A stretch of 64,000 nucleotides of DNA from Orientallactaga sibirica. Its lineage: Eukaryota; Chordata; Mammalia; Rodentia; Dipodidae. The notes under the pieces were generated by a model. It made no database searches. It was not told the DNA's origin and saw only the letters and a program-made list of their open reading frames with translations. The number at the start of each line of letters is the position of its first letter. Position 1 is the first letter of the stretch. Shown one piece after another: positions 43,369 through 54,089 of this stretch. Made by a program: the position numbers and the translations under genes. Location of the stretch: positions 10,006,001 through 10,070,000 of the forward strand of contig JAEOAD010000030.1 of assembly GCA_036365145.1 (NCBI GenBank), read 5' to 3'.

Positions 43369-45669
43369 AAAAAATAAAAAGAAGGAATTCTACCAAGCTC
43401 CTACAAAGGCAGCATCACCCTGATACCAAAACCAGACAAAGACAGACGAAAAAAAGAAAACTACAGACCAATCTCCCTCATGAACAGAGATGCAAAAATT
43501 CTGAACAAAATATTGGCAAACAGAATACAAGAATATATCAGAAAGATTACTCATTCTGACCAACTGTGCTTTAACCCAGAGATGCAGGGATGGTTCAACA
43601 TATGCAAATCAATAAATGTAATACACTATATAAAAGACCTGAAGGACAAAAATCACATGATCATCTCAATAGATGCAGAAAAGGCATTAAACAAAATCCA
43701 ACATTCCTTTATGGTAAAAGTCCTATAGAAACTTGGAATAGAAGGAACATATCTCAACATAATAAAAGCTATTTATGGCAAACCTACAGCCAACATAATA
43801 TTAAATGGGAAAACACTTGACACTTTTCCACTAAATTCAGTAACAAGATGGGGTGTCCACTGTCCCCACTTTTATTTAATACAGTACTGGAAGTCATAAC
43901 TATAGCAATAAGGCAAGAGACACTCATAAAAGGGATACAAATAAGAAAGGAAATTATCATTATTTGAAGATGATATTATTCTATACATAAAGGACCTTAA
44001 AGACTCTACCAGAACTGATAAACACTTTTAGCAATGTAGCAGGATACAAAACAAACACATAGAAACCAGTAGCTCTCCTATATACTAATAAGAAACATGC
44101 AGAGGATGAAACCAGGGAATCTCTCCCATTCACAGTTGCCTCAAAAAACTAAAGTACCTTGGAATAAAGCTAACCAAGGAAGTGAAGGATTTCTACAATG
44201 TTTTAACACTCAAGCAAGAAATTGCAGAAGACACTAGGAAATGAAAAGACATCCCATGTTCTTGTATTGGAAGAATCAATATTGTGAAAAAGTCAATCTT
44301 ACCAAAAGCAATCTACACATTTAATGCAATACCCACTAAAATTCTAATGGAATTCTTCACAGAAATAGAAAATACAATCCTAAAATTCATTTGGAAGCAC
44401 AAAACACCTCAAATAGCCAAAACAATTTTGAGCTAAAAAGTAAGGCTGGTGGTATCACCATAACTGATTTTAAGCTGTATTACAAAGCCTTACCAACAAA
44501 AACAGCATGGTACTGGCACAAAGGCTGATACATAGATCAATGGAACAGAATAGAGGACACAGATGTTAATCCAGGCAGCTTTCACCAACTGATTTTTGAC
44601 CAAAATGCCAAAAATATTCATTGGAGAAAAGACAGCCTCTTCAACAAATGGTGCTGGGAAAATTGGACATCTATATGTAGAAGGATGAAAACAGATCCTT
44701 GTCTTTCTCCATGCACAAGAATCAAGTCCAATTGGATCAGGGACCTTAATATCAGACCTGAAACTCTGAAACTGCTAGAGGAAAGGTAAGGGAAACCCTT
44801 CAACATATTGGCATAGGCAATGATTTTCTGAATATAACCCCAATTAAGAAATAAAACCACTAATCAACCATTGGGATCTTGTGAAATTACAAAGCTTTTG
44901 TACAGCAAAGGACACTGAACAGAGCAAAGAAACAACCTACAGAATGGGAGAAGATATTTGTCAGCTATACATCTGACAGCGTATATTAAATCCAGAATAT
45001 ACCAAGAACTCAAAAAACAAAACACTAATAAGTCAAACAACCCAATAAAAAAAAATGGGCTAGGGAACTAAATAGAGAGTTGTCAAAGGAAGAAATACCA
45101 GTGGCATTTAAACATCTAAAATAGTGTTCTACATCCTTAGCCATCAGGGAAATGCAAATTAAAAGCTACTTTGAGATTCCATCTCACTCCCATCAGAATG
45201 GCTACCATCATGAAAACAAATGACAGTAAATGTTGGGCAAGGATGCAGAAAAAGGGGAACCTTTCTACACTGTTGGTGGAATGTAATCTTGTACAGCCAT
45301 TTTGGAAATCAGTGTGGAGGTTCTTGAGACAGCTAAAAATAGATTTACCATATGATCCAGCTATGGAACTCCTATGCGTATATCCTAATGACTCTTCTCA
45401 CTACATTAGAGATACTTGCACAACCATGTTTATTGCCACTCTATTCACAATAGCTAGAAAATGGAACCAGCCTAGATGTTCCCTCAACAGATGAATGGAT
45501 AATAAAGATGTGGTACATGTACACAATAGTATTCTATTCAGCAGTAAAGAAACATGATATTATGAAATTTTCTGGGAAATGGAGAGATCTGGAAAGGATT
45601 ATACTAAGCGAGGTAACCCAGGCCCAGAAAGTCAAATGCCACATGTTCTCTATCATATGTAGATCTTAG

Positions 45670-46791
45670 CTACAAATGTTTAGACTTGTATGTGAGCTGG
45701 AAACAAAAATTGATAGCAGAGGCCAGTAAACTAGAAAAAGGCTATAAGGGAGGGAGGAGAGGGAAGGACTTGAGGGGTTGGTATTGTATATAAGTAAGTA
45801 GATGAACAGATTACAGGGAGTGGAATTGCCTAAGTGAGGCCAGGGGAAGAGATTGAGTAAGAGGATAGGGGGGAGGGTCAGTCAAAATTCAAGATATTCT
45901 GAATAAGACATATGAAAGCCTACTTTATTGGATCATGGCACATCCAGAAGCCATGCATTGTTACCAGAAAATTTTCAGTGCCAGGGATAGGATACCTTTC
46001 AGTGAGTGAGTTGTTGGCCAGGGAGGTCCCTGTTGCCTCCAAAATGTTATAGGCTATTGCCAATGTCCTTGGTTTCCCACAAGTAACAGATGGTAAGACC
46101 CTAATGATGAAGACTTCACATACCTGGGCAGTAAGGTCACTGAGAAATCAAGCTGGCACTGAGCTGAAAACCTTCTCCCTGGATACATGCCAACTGAAAG
46201 ATGGAAAAAGCTGCACTGTATGCAGTTCTATGGGAGACAGAAGTCATTAATGTTGAACACAGTGGACACTAGAAGCCTCAAGTTTGGTCAGACAGGCAAG
46301 TGACCAAACGGGTGCAATATTTGCATGTCTGATCTAGGGGAAACCATCTGCTCTCTAATTGGACTGAAGGCCTGCTCTACGGGAGGGAATACATGCCTAG
46401 TACTGACAACCTAATCAAAAGCCTATGGCAGGGGAGGTCATGTGCCTTGGTGGTATAAAGCCTGCTCTTGTCTGGTAAATGTATATATTATTCTTGCAAA
46501 ACTGCCCTGAAAGTACTACACTTAATGTTCATATTCACATATTAATGCTACTCTCACTTTTGGTTAGAGAAGCTTCTCTTTTCAGATGGCTGTGATCACT
46601 GGGATGACCCAAAAGGCAACATAGTGCTGAGATGTGACAAAGGAGTGTCCAGCACTAAAACATCTTTATCATACAATCCAAAGTTCAGGGTCCATTACAG
46701 AAGAGGTAGTGGAAAAAATATAAGAGCCAAAGTAAGGGTACCACTCCTTACAATGCAACTGTCCAGATGGAAATTGGCCTTGATATCCATG
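45670..46791 (+). other. L1-3 3' untranslated region, 3'-clipped
   Basis: Collinear with L1-2 3' UTR 21659-22780 and similar throughout (GAGCTGAAAACCTTCTCCC, GGGAGGGAATACATGCC). The G-rich tract and tail of L1-2 are absent. Confidence 0.85.
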
Positions 46792-47282
46792 AAAATATCA
46801 TTAAGTCAACATTTAATACACCAAATCTCCTGAACCTCTTGGCTTAGTATCACAGTGTATTGTGAGGTATTATTAAGGGTTTATGTCAAAACTGTGGGGC
46901 TCACTAGAAGCTATGGCTTGCTCTGTTGCTGCTGCCCTACCTGATGTTTAGTATTCTGCAATATAGCATGCACAAGTCTGGAAAAAGGTACAAGTTAAAA
47001 TTGAAATACAATTCTACTGAATGCATATTGCTTCTGCACCATGGTAATGTCAAAAACTAAAGTGAACCATTACATGTTGGGGGCTGTGCATATATATGTA
47101 AACTTCTAATCATTTTAAAATAGATTTTCCCCTGTCTTACATGCTGTCCTACAGCAAACACAAAGGGTAAGTAGATTTTACATGATCAAACTAAAAATCT
47201 TTAGTAAATCTTGGAAAAATCTTAGTAAAATCTCAGTAAAAAGGAAGCCCTTGTATGGTGTTTAACTTGAAAAAAAATGAGT
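46792..47282. other. Spacer between the two facing L1s
   Basis: About 490 bp with no repeat recognised. It begins and ends at L1 breakpoints, so both L1s lost their 3' ends at its borders. Confidence 0.5.
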
Positions 47283-50013
47283 TCCAAATCAGATTGCTGT
47301 AGCTGCCTGGATTAATATTTGCATCTTCTACTCTGTTCTATTGATCTACATGTCTGTCCTTGTAACAGTACCATGCTGTTCTTGTTACTATGGCTTTGTA
47401 ATATAACTTAAAATTGGGTATGGTGATACCAACAGCCTGATTTTTGTTGCCTAAAATTGTTTTGGCAAATTTCGAGGTTTTTTGTGCTTCCAGAGGAATT
47501 TTAGGATTGTTTTTTCTAATTCTGTGAAGAATGCCACTGGATTTATATGGGGATTGCATTAAATGTGTAGATTGCTTTTGGTAAGATTGACATTTTCACA
47601 CTATTGATTCTTCCAATAGAAGAACATGGATGTTTTTCCATTTCCTAGTGTGTTCTGCAATTTTTCACTTGACTGTTTTGAAGTTCTCATTGTAGAGATC
47701 CTTCACTTCCTTGGTTAAGTTTATTCCAAGGTACTTTATTTTTTTGAGGCAATTGTGAATGGGAGAGATTCCCTGATTTCATCCTCTGCACATTTGTTGT
47801 TAGTATTTTAAAAAGCTACTGATTTCTGTGTGCTTATTTTGTATACTTCTACATTGCTAAACGTGTTTATCAGCTCTGACACTTTGCTGGTAGAGTCTTT
47901 AGGGTCTGTTATGTATAGAATCATATCATTTGCAAATAATGATAATTTGATCTCTTCCCTTCCATTTTGTATCTCTTTAATGTGTTTCTCTTATTGCTAT
48001 AGCTAAGACTTCCAGTACTATATTAAATAAATGTGGGAAAGTGGACACCCTTGCCTTGTTCCTAAATTTAGTGAAAAGGCTTCAAGTTTTAGTATTAAGT
48101 TGGCTGTAGGTTTGGCATAAATAGCTTTTATTATGTTGAGATATGTTCCTTCTATTCCCAGTTTCTGTAATACTGTTAACATGAAGGGATGTTGGATTTT
48201 GTCAAATTCATTTTCTGCATCTATTGAGATGATCATGTGATTTTTGTCCTTCAGACCATTTATATGGTGTATTACATTTATCAATTTGTGAATGTTGAAC
48301 CATCCCTGCATCTCAGGGATAAAGCCTACTTGGTTGGGGTGAATAATCTTTCTGACATATTCATGTATTCTGTTTGCCACTATTTTTTTTGAGAATTTTT
48401 GCATCTATGTTCATGAGGGAGATTGGTCTGTAATTTTCTTTTGTTGTTCTGTCTTTGTCCAATTTGTTATCAGGGTGATGCTGGCTTCATAGAAGGAGTT
48501 CAGTAGAATTCCTTCCTTTGTATTTCATGGAAAAGTTTGAGAGGCAGTGGTGTTAGTTCTTCCATGAATTTCTACTAAAATTCACCGGTAAATCCATCTG
48601 GGCCTAGACTTATTTAGTTTGGACACTTTTTATTACTGCTTGGATCTCTGTACTTGTTATAGGTTTATTTAAATGGTTTATATCATCTTGATTTAATTTT
48701 GGTAGCTCATATGAATGATGGAAATCATCCATTTCCTTCAAATTTCAAACTTACAGGCACATACATTCTTAAAGTATGTCCATATGGTTTTCTGAATATC
48801 GTTGATACCTGTTGTAATGGTGCCTTTTTCATCTCTAATTTTATTAATTTTTGACTCTTCTCTCTTTCTTTTGATCAGATTTTCTAAGGATTTATTAATC
48901 TTGTTGATCCTTTCAAGAAACAACTCTTTGTTTCATTGACTCATTGGATTGTTTTTTGCTCTCTAGTTCATTAATTTCTGCCCTAATCTTTATTATTTCT
49001 TCCTGTCTACTGATTTTTGGTTTGCCTTGTTCTTCTCTTTCCAAGGCCTTAAGATGAAGCATTAAATTGTTTACTTGTGAACTCTCTAATTTCTTAATAT
49101 AGGCACTTAGAACTATAATTTTCCCTCTTAGGACTGTCTTCATTGTGTTCCAAAAGTTTTGTTATGCTGTATTCTCATCATCATTTGAGTCTATGAATTT
49201 ATTGATTTCCTTTTTTACTTCTTCAGTGACCCAGTCATCATTTAATCATGTACTGTTTAGTCTCCATGTATTTCTGTAGGTTCTGTAGTTTTTCTTGTTG
49301 CTGATTTGCAGTTTAATCCCATTGTGGTCAGATAGAGTACCAGGGATTATTTCAATTTTTCTGTATTTGTTAAGATTTGTTTGTGTCCTAATATATGGTC
49401 TATTTTAGAGAATGTTCCATGTGCTGCAGAGAAACATGTATATTCTGTAGCATTTGGATGGAATGTTCTGTAGATGTCTGTTATGTCCATTTGTTCTATG
49501 ACATCATTTAATCCTGATGTCTCTCTGTTTATTTTTTGCTGGGAGACCTGTCAAGTGATGAGAGTGGGGTACTGAAGTCACCCACTACAATTGTGTTTGG
49601 TGTTATCTCTGACCTTAAGTCTAATAGTGTTTGATGAAATTGGGAGCCCTATGTTAGGTGCATATATGTTTAGGATTGTAGGGTCCTCCTGTTGGAGTGT
49701 ACCTTTAATCAGTATAAAATTACCTTCTTTATCTCTCCTCACTAATGTTGGTTTGAAGTCTATCCTTTCAGATATTAGGGTAGAACCCCCTCCTTGTTTC
49801 CAAGGCCCATTGGCTTGAAATACTGTTTTCACTCTAAGAAAGTTTCACCCTAAGAAGGTTTCTATCTTTTATTGTGAGGTGAGTTTCCTAGAGGCAACAG
49901 ATGGTAGGATCCTGCCTTTTAATCCAGTCTGCAAGCCTGTGTCTTTTGGTTGGGGTATTGAGGTCATTAATATTAAGAGTTATCATTGAAAGATATGTAT
50001 TTATTCTTGCCAT
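47283..50013 (-). pseudogene. L1-4 ORF2, 3'-truncated and frameshifted
   Basis: Start codon at 50011-50013. The endonuclease is partly open at 49578-49832 (NIYAPNIG). The linker is at 48738-49143. The RT frame at 48018-48404 holds [25 protein letters not shown] sequence and TRQGCPLS. The FADD region lies near 47930, where the complement of GCAAATGATATG is found. Multiple stops. Confidence 0.88.
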
Positions 50014-50234
50014 TCTTCTTATTTTGTAGCACTTCCTGTTTTCCCTCTACTCACTTGTTTTAACTGTTATTTGTGTATGGTCTATTTTTTCCTATTTCCT
50101 CCTGTATGTTTTGCTTTCTCTTCAGCATGAAGGATTCCTCCAAGTATTTTCTGTAGAGTTGGTTTAGTTGTCATTACTTCCTTTAGCCTGTTTTTGTTGT
50201 GGAATGTCCTTATTTCTCCATCAATTTGGATAGA

Positions 50235-51100
50235 TAGCTTTGCAGGATAAGGTAAGCTTGGTTGACAGTTTTCACTTTACAGAACTTGGAATACATCATT
50301 CCAAGCCCTTCTGGCTTTTAAAGTTTCAGTTGAGTAATCTGCTGTGATTCTGATGGGCATGCCTTTGAAGGTCACTTGCTTTTCCTAACTGCTTTCAATA
50401 TATTTTCTTTGGTTTGCATGTTTAGTAGCTTAATTATAACATGGCGAGGAGAGGTTCTTTCTAGGTTTTGTGTGTTTGGTGTTCTAAAAGCTTCATATAT
50501 CTGCATTGGCATTTCTTTCCCAATTTGGGGAAATTTTTCTTCTATGATTTTGTTCAAAATGTCTACTAAACCTCTAGATTGATATTCTTCTCCTTCTGCT
50601 ATACCCTAAATTCTTATGTTTGATCTTTTCATAGTGTCCCAGCTATCTTGGAATTCCCACTCATACCTTTCTATTAGCTTGTCTTTCTCTTTGTTGGACT
50701 GTATTAGGTCTGCCACCTGGTCTTCTAGTTTAGATATTCTGTTCTCTCCTTCATTCATTCTACTGCTGAGAGTTTGCATAGAGTTTTTTTATTTCACAGA
50801 CTGTGTTCTTCAGAGCTAGGATTTCAGCCTGGTTTTTCTTTAATATTTCTATTTCTTTCCTCATGTCCTGTAATGACCTTTTTATTTCATTAAGATGGGT
50901 TCCTGTGTTCTCTTTCAGGAGTTTGTTTTTTCTTCATTAATTTATTTCTTTTCTTCTCTGATTCCTTTCATTTCTTCTTTCATTTCTTTGATTACCTCAT
51001 TCTTTTGAAATCTTTGTCAGGAATTTCATCATTTCTGGAGGATTTATAATATTTGGTGGGATTACATTGTCTTGCTTCTTTGTGTTTCTTGTATTATAAT
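50235..51100 (-). pseudogene. L1-4 ORF1, frameshifted
   Basis: The C-terminal part at 50372-50557 (MNKIIEEKFPQIGKEMPMQI, then the HVIIKLLNMQTKENIL block) is open. The N-terminal coiled coil toward 51050 is visible but broken. Limits are taken from L1-1 and L1-3. Confidence 0.8.
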
Positions 51101-51711
51101 GTAGTGACTTTAGCATCTTGGATTGATTTGATGCTTGGGTTTTCTATTTATCTGCAGTGTTCTTAGATGTGGTGATCCAGCTTTATATACTTTCAGGATA
51201 TGAGTTTAAGGTGCCAAGTGTAGCTCTTGTGCCCTAATCCAACCACAGAAGTAATCCTAGGTGTTGAGTTTGCATGCTAAGCAAGTATTCTAGTGGACTG
51301 GGTGGAATAATTTACCCGCAAATTCTAAACTGCAACTGAGCAATATATGCATTCATTAAAAACCAGCACAGAGTATACAAGTGTGGGGATTAAAACAAAC
51401 AGTCTTATAAAGCCAAAATCCCTAAGGCTGTGTGCTGCTATATACCCTTAATCCTGTGACTAGGAGGTAGAGAATCTTATCTGAATTAGGTTCCAGGTCA
51501 GCCTGGATCTGAATCAAACCCTGCCCCCAATAATGACAGAAGCATAAGACAAAGGCCCTATAAATCTGAAAGCATTAAAGGCAGCAATATTCAACCCCCA
51601 AGTACAGCTTATTTGAACATGGTAAAGCCATCCAAAAATGTACCCATAACCTGCCCTGACATGGAAAGAGAGATTAGCACTTCCAATGCAGACCTATGTA
51701 CCTGGTTGGTT

Positions 51712-51745
<34 letters not shown>

Positions 51746-52314
51746 TTTTGTCAGTTGGCCTTGTTTCCTTTTGGTGTGGCTTCCAATCTTACCAATGCTG
51801 AGTGCCCAACTCAATCCCTCCATGTTGTGCTGTGGACCTGGAGCTCAGCTCAGTGGTGCTGGATGAGCTGCAGCTGGGGGCTGAATACTGGAGGTTGGTG
51901 GTTCTGATGGTTGGGGGATGGGAGAGCTCAGGAAGCCTGGAGTTGCTCACACAGTCCCCTGTATCTCTTTCAGTAGCTCGTTAGTTGATCTCAGCTGACT
52001 TTCCTTTAGATTTCTTGACTCTGCAAGGAGGCTGATGAGGCTGGAAAGTTCCCTTGTTTGGTTCCTGCTGCTTGGCATGCCTGGCAGTTGGTACCAGTTG
52101 TGAGAATCTCGGCTGCTGCAATCTGAGCCATAAGCTCCTCAGTGGGATTCTGGCTGTTTTCCTCCTTCTTGGTGGATTTTGGTCTCTCATGCTTCTCTGC
52201 TATGTCTAAGAAAAACCTATACTCTTGCACTTTTCAGAAGAAGAGTGTATTTTGCTATGGTTTTGCTTAAATCCCTCCCTGGGCTGATTTGCCCATCTTA
52301 CATGGAAGTTTGTC
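51101..52314 (-). promoter_or_regulatory. L1-4 5' untranslated region
   Basis: Homologous to the L1-1 and L1-3 5' UTRs. It lies 1.1 kb past the ENPP6 stop codon and on the same strand, so ENPP6 read-through would enter it in sense. It carries the shared antisense B1-like block at about 51420-51535 and a poly-T tract at 51719-51743. Confidence 0.7.
51420..51535 (+). repeat. B1-like block within the L1-4 5' UTR (antisense to the L1)
   Basis: Reads CCTTAATCCTGTGACTAGGA, GAGGTAGAG, then GTTCCAGGTCAGCCTGGATC and AAACCCTGCC, matching the order of B1 (TTTAATCCCAGCACTCGGGA, GAGGCAGAG, TTCCAGGTCAGCCTGG, GACCCTACC) with the middle deleted. The same block is at 12940-13050 and, in opposite orientation, 39296-39415. 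Confidence 0.6.
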
Positions 52315-52359
52315 TCCATTCTTTATCCCACCATTTTCTATGGAATGCTGTGTTATTTA

Positions 52360-52599
52360 TTTTAAAATATATTTTAATTTTTATTTTATTTACTTATTTG
52401 TGTGAGTGAGAGAGAAAGGGAGAGACAGGAGAGGCAGAAAGACAGAGAATGGGTACGCCAGGGCCTTCAGGCACTGCAAACAGACTCCAGACACATGCGC
52501 CACCTTGTGCAGCTGGCTAATGTGTGTCCTTGGGAATCAAACTTGGGTCCTTTGGCTTTGTAGGCAAGCACCTTAACTGCTAAGCCATTTCTCCAGCCC
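52360..52599 (-). repeat. tRNA-type SINE downstream of ENPP6
   Basis: Flanked by CTGTGTTATTTA (52348-52359) and CTGTGTTAGTTA (52600-52611), one mismatch. Complete tail, (GA) block, body and head. Confidence 0.93.
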
Positions 52600-53025
52600 C
52601 TGTGTTAGTTAAAGATTCCCTTTGTAGCTGTTAAGCAAGTATTGAATCCAGACTATTGGCACATAAAACTTATGCTTATTATGTCACCATTCTAAACAAT
52701 AAGACAAGATTTCTGCTGATATGCTCATATTCTTATTTGTAAGACACCCATCCTATCACAAGCCTATATTGATATATCACATATTCCAGTAGTCTGCATC
52801 CTGAAACAGGAGCCAGGGTGGTGGTGGTGTCTAAGGTATCTTTCACCTTGACCTATGAGTTCTCAATGATTTCTTTTTGTTGGTTGATTGGTGATCTCTT
52901 CTAGTAGATAACCTGTGTGAGGTGAAAAAACTCTGACTTAGGTCAGAACAGCACCATCTACTGCTTCCATATAGACCTCCTCTTTTATGTAATGGAAGGA
53001 AAATATAGAATTATGGCCACAGGCC

Positions 53026-53031
53026 TTTAAT
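53026..53031 (-). other. ENPP6: Candidate ENPP6 polyadenylation signal (ATTAAA)
   Basis: TTTAAT on the plus strand reads ATTAAA on the minus strand, 406 bases past the stop codon. I see no AATAAA on the minus strand between 52612 and 53436. It could be the end of the 3' UTR, but the true UTR may be longer. Confidence 0.3.
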
Positions 53032-53436
53032 ATGATTCCTTGTGTGTGGACAGCACAAAGACAAAGGCTTGATTTGCAGGGCAATCTTGTACGGCAGGGC
53101 ATAGAGGGACACTGGATAACCATAGGATATACACTCAAAGTTTGGCTTCTGCAGGGAGCCACCACTTAGAGCTCATCTTCACTAAACATAGGAAAATAAA
53201 GGAGAAAATTTTATAAGAACCTAACAAATGAAAAGCTAGGATTTCCCTACTTTTAAATAAAGCAAAGTTTGCCCATTTCTTTTTTCAAAGCATGAACTTT
53301 TATGTATAGAACCATCCAAGAATAACATATTTACAATTTATCTGACCTTATTTGTATATTCACTCAAGAAATCAAAATGGCTCCATACTGGAGGCACACT
53401 TTGCTGACAGTGTTTTGGGACAAGGAATGTGATCAG

Positions 53437-53642
53437 TTATGTAAGGCACAAGAGGAGAATGAAGACCAGTGCCCAGATGCTCAGCTGGTCACATGGAATT
53501 GAGCTGGCCTGGTCTTTCAGCATGCATGCCACCCTAGACCAGGACCCATTGTTAGGCAGTGGGGTGATGCCTGCTACATTGCACATGATGTTGTAGACAT
53601 CCACAGATCTGATTGGAGCAGCTCTGAAGTTGGACTTGAAAT
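53437..53642 (-). CDS. ENPP6: ENPP6 terminal coding exon
   Basis: Encodes the C-terminal 67 residues and TAA stop (53437-53439) of ectonucleotide pyrophosphatase/phosphodiesterase 6, a GPI-anchored cell-surface enzyme that releases phosphocholine from glycerophosphocholine and lysophosphatidylcholine (known for the family member). The exon follows a good acceptor, CCTTTGCCTTTCAG on the minus strand (53643-53656). Its first two bases complete the split Asp codon from exon 57630-57753, giving FGP-D-FKSNF. Visible features are [26 protein letters not shown] with an N-glycosylation site (NGS), two family-type cysteines, ASS as a plausible anchor-attachment region, and the hydrophobic tail [11 protein letters not shown] expected of a GPI signal. 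Identification rests on recalled similarity to mammalian ENPP6; length and frame agree. The frame is intact. Confidence 0.93.
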
Positions 53643-53888
53643 CTGAAAGGCAAAGGCAAGTAAACAATTGATTATGACTGGTCACTTGGAAAAGGAGGTG
53701 CCCTACCACATGGAGACTTCTTCCTGGGCTCCAGAAACTACACAACTGGAGAACAAGCTCTGTCAATGGCTATAGCCGGTGTCTGGGAATGTGGAAGACT
53801 ATGGGTTATGAGGGAAAGGCACTTTCTGTGGCTCATGGAAATGAGAATCTTTAAAAGACAAGCTAACAACAGACTTCTTTGTGTTTGA

Positions 53889-54089
53889 CTATGCTGAAGA
53901 GATGGCTTGGTAGTTAAGGTACTTGCCAGTGAAGCCAAAGGACCCAGGTTCAATTCCCCAGTACCCGCATAAAGCCAGATGTACAAGGTGGAACATGCAT
54001 CTGGAGATCATTTGCAGTGGCTAGAGGCCCTGGTGCATCCATTTCCTCTTTCTTTCTCTCTCAAATAAATTAATTAAATATTTTCAAGA
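53889..54089 (+). repeat. tRNA-type SINE in ENPP6 last intron
   Basis: GCTGAAGAGATGGCTTGGT head, box-B-like GGTTCAATTCCCC, GCATCTGGAGATCATTTGCA, a short (CT)n block and an AAATAAATTAATTAAAT tail. It is antisense to ENPP6. Confidence 0.88.

Larger units (their letters stand above)
41213..45669 (+). pseudogene. L1-3 ORF2 (endonuclease-reverse transcriptase), broken
   Basis: The endonuclease begins at ATG 41213. Its middle is open at 41633-41965 with the GDFNT motif and the catalytic-type LPDHNG. RT segments are at 43480-43728 and around 43840-44100; the region of the FADD motif is frameshifted (GAAGATGATATTATTC at 43966). Relatives' C-terminal sequence follows at 45171-45494. A SINE splits the linker and an L1 3'-UTR copy splits the RT N-terminus. 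A stop is reached at about 45667. Many indels; not functional. Confidence 0.88.
38529..46791 (+). mobile_element. L1-3: nearly full-length LINE-1, interrupted and 3'-clipped
   Basis: Begins with CGGTAAGGTGGCTGCATAGG, the same 5' start as L1-1, and runs through 5' UTR, ORF1, ORF2 and most of the 3' UTR. Homology with L1-2 stops at GATATCCATGA (46791), so about 200 bases of 3' UTR and the tail are missing. Insertions: a B1 plus L1-tail composite (40068-40414), a SINE (42281-42511) and an L1 3'-UTR copy (42948-43368). It cannot move. Confidence 0.93.
47283..52314 (-). mobile_element. L1-4: LINE-1, 5' end present, 3' third missing
   Basis: Starts near 52314 (CTTCCATGTAAGATGGGC on the minus strand, with a small deletion beside the start) and runs through 5' UTR, ORF1 and ORF2 to 47283, in the RT connection region. 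The remaining ORF2 and the 3' UTR are absent. It holds no later insertions, so it is the best reference for the middle of this L1 family. It lies head to head in sequence with L1-3 (facing 3' ends). Confidence 0.93.

Noticed and set aside
53437..53766. 109-codon minus-strand open frame as a single gene
   Set aside because: Only the 53437-53642 part is coding. The upstream part crosses a splice acceptor into intron sequence.
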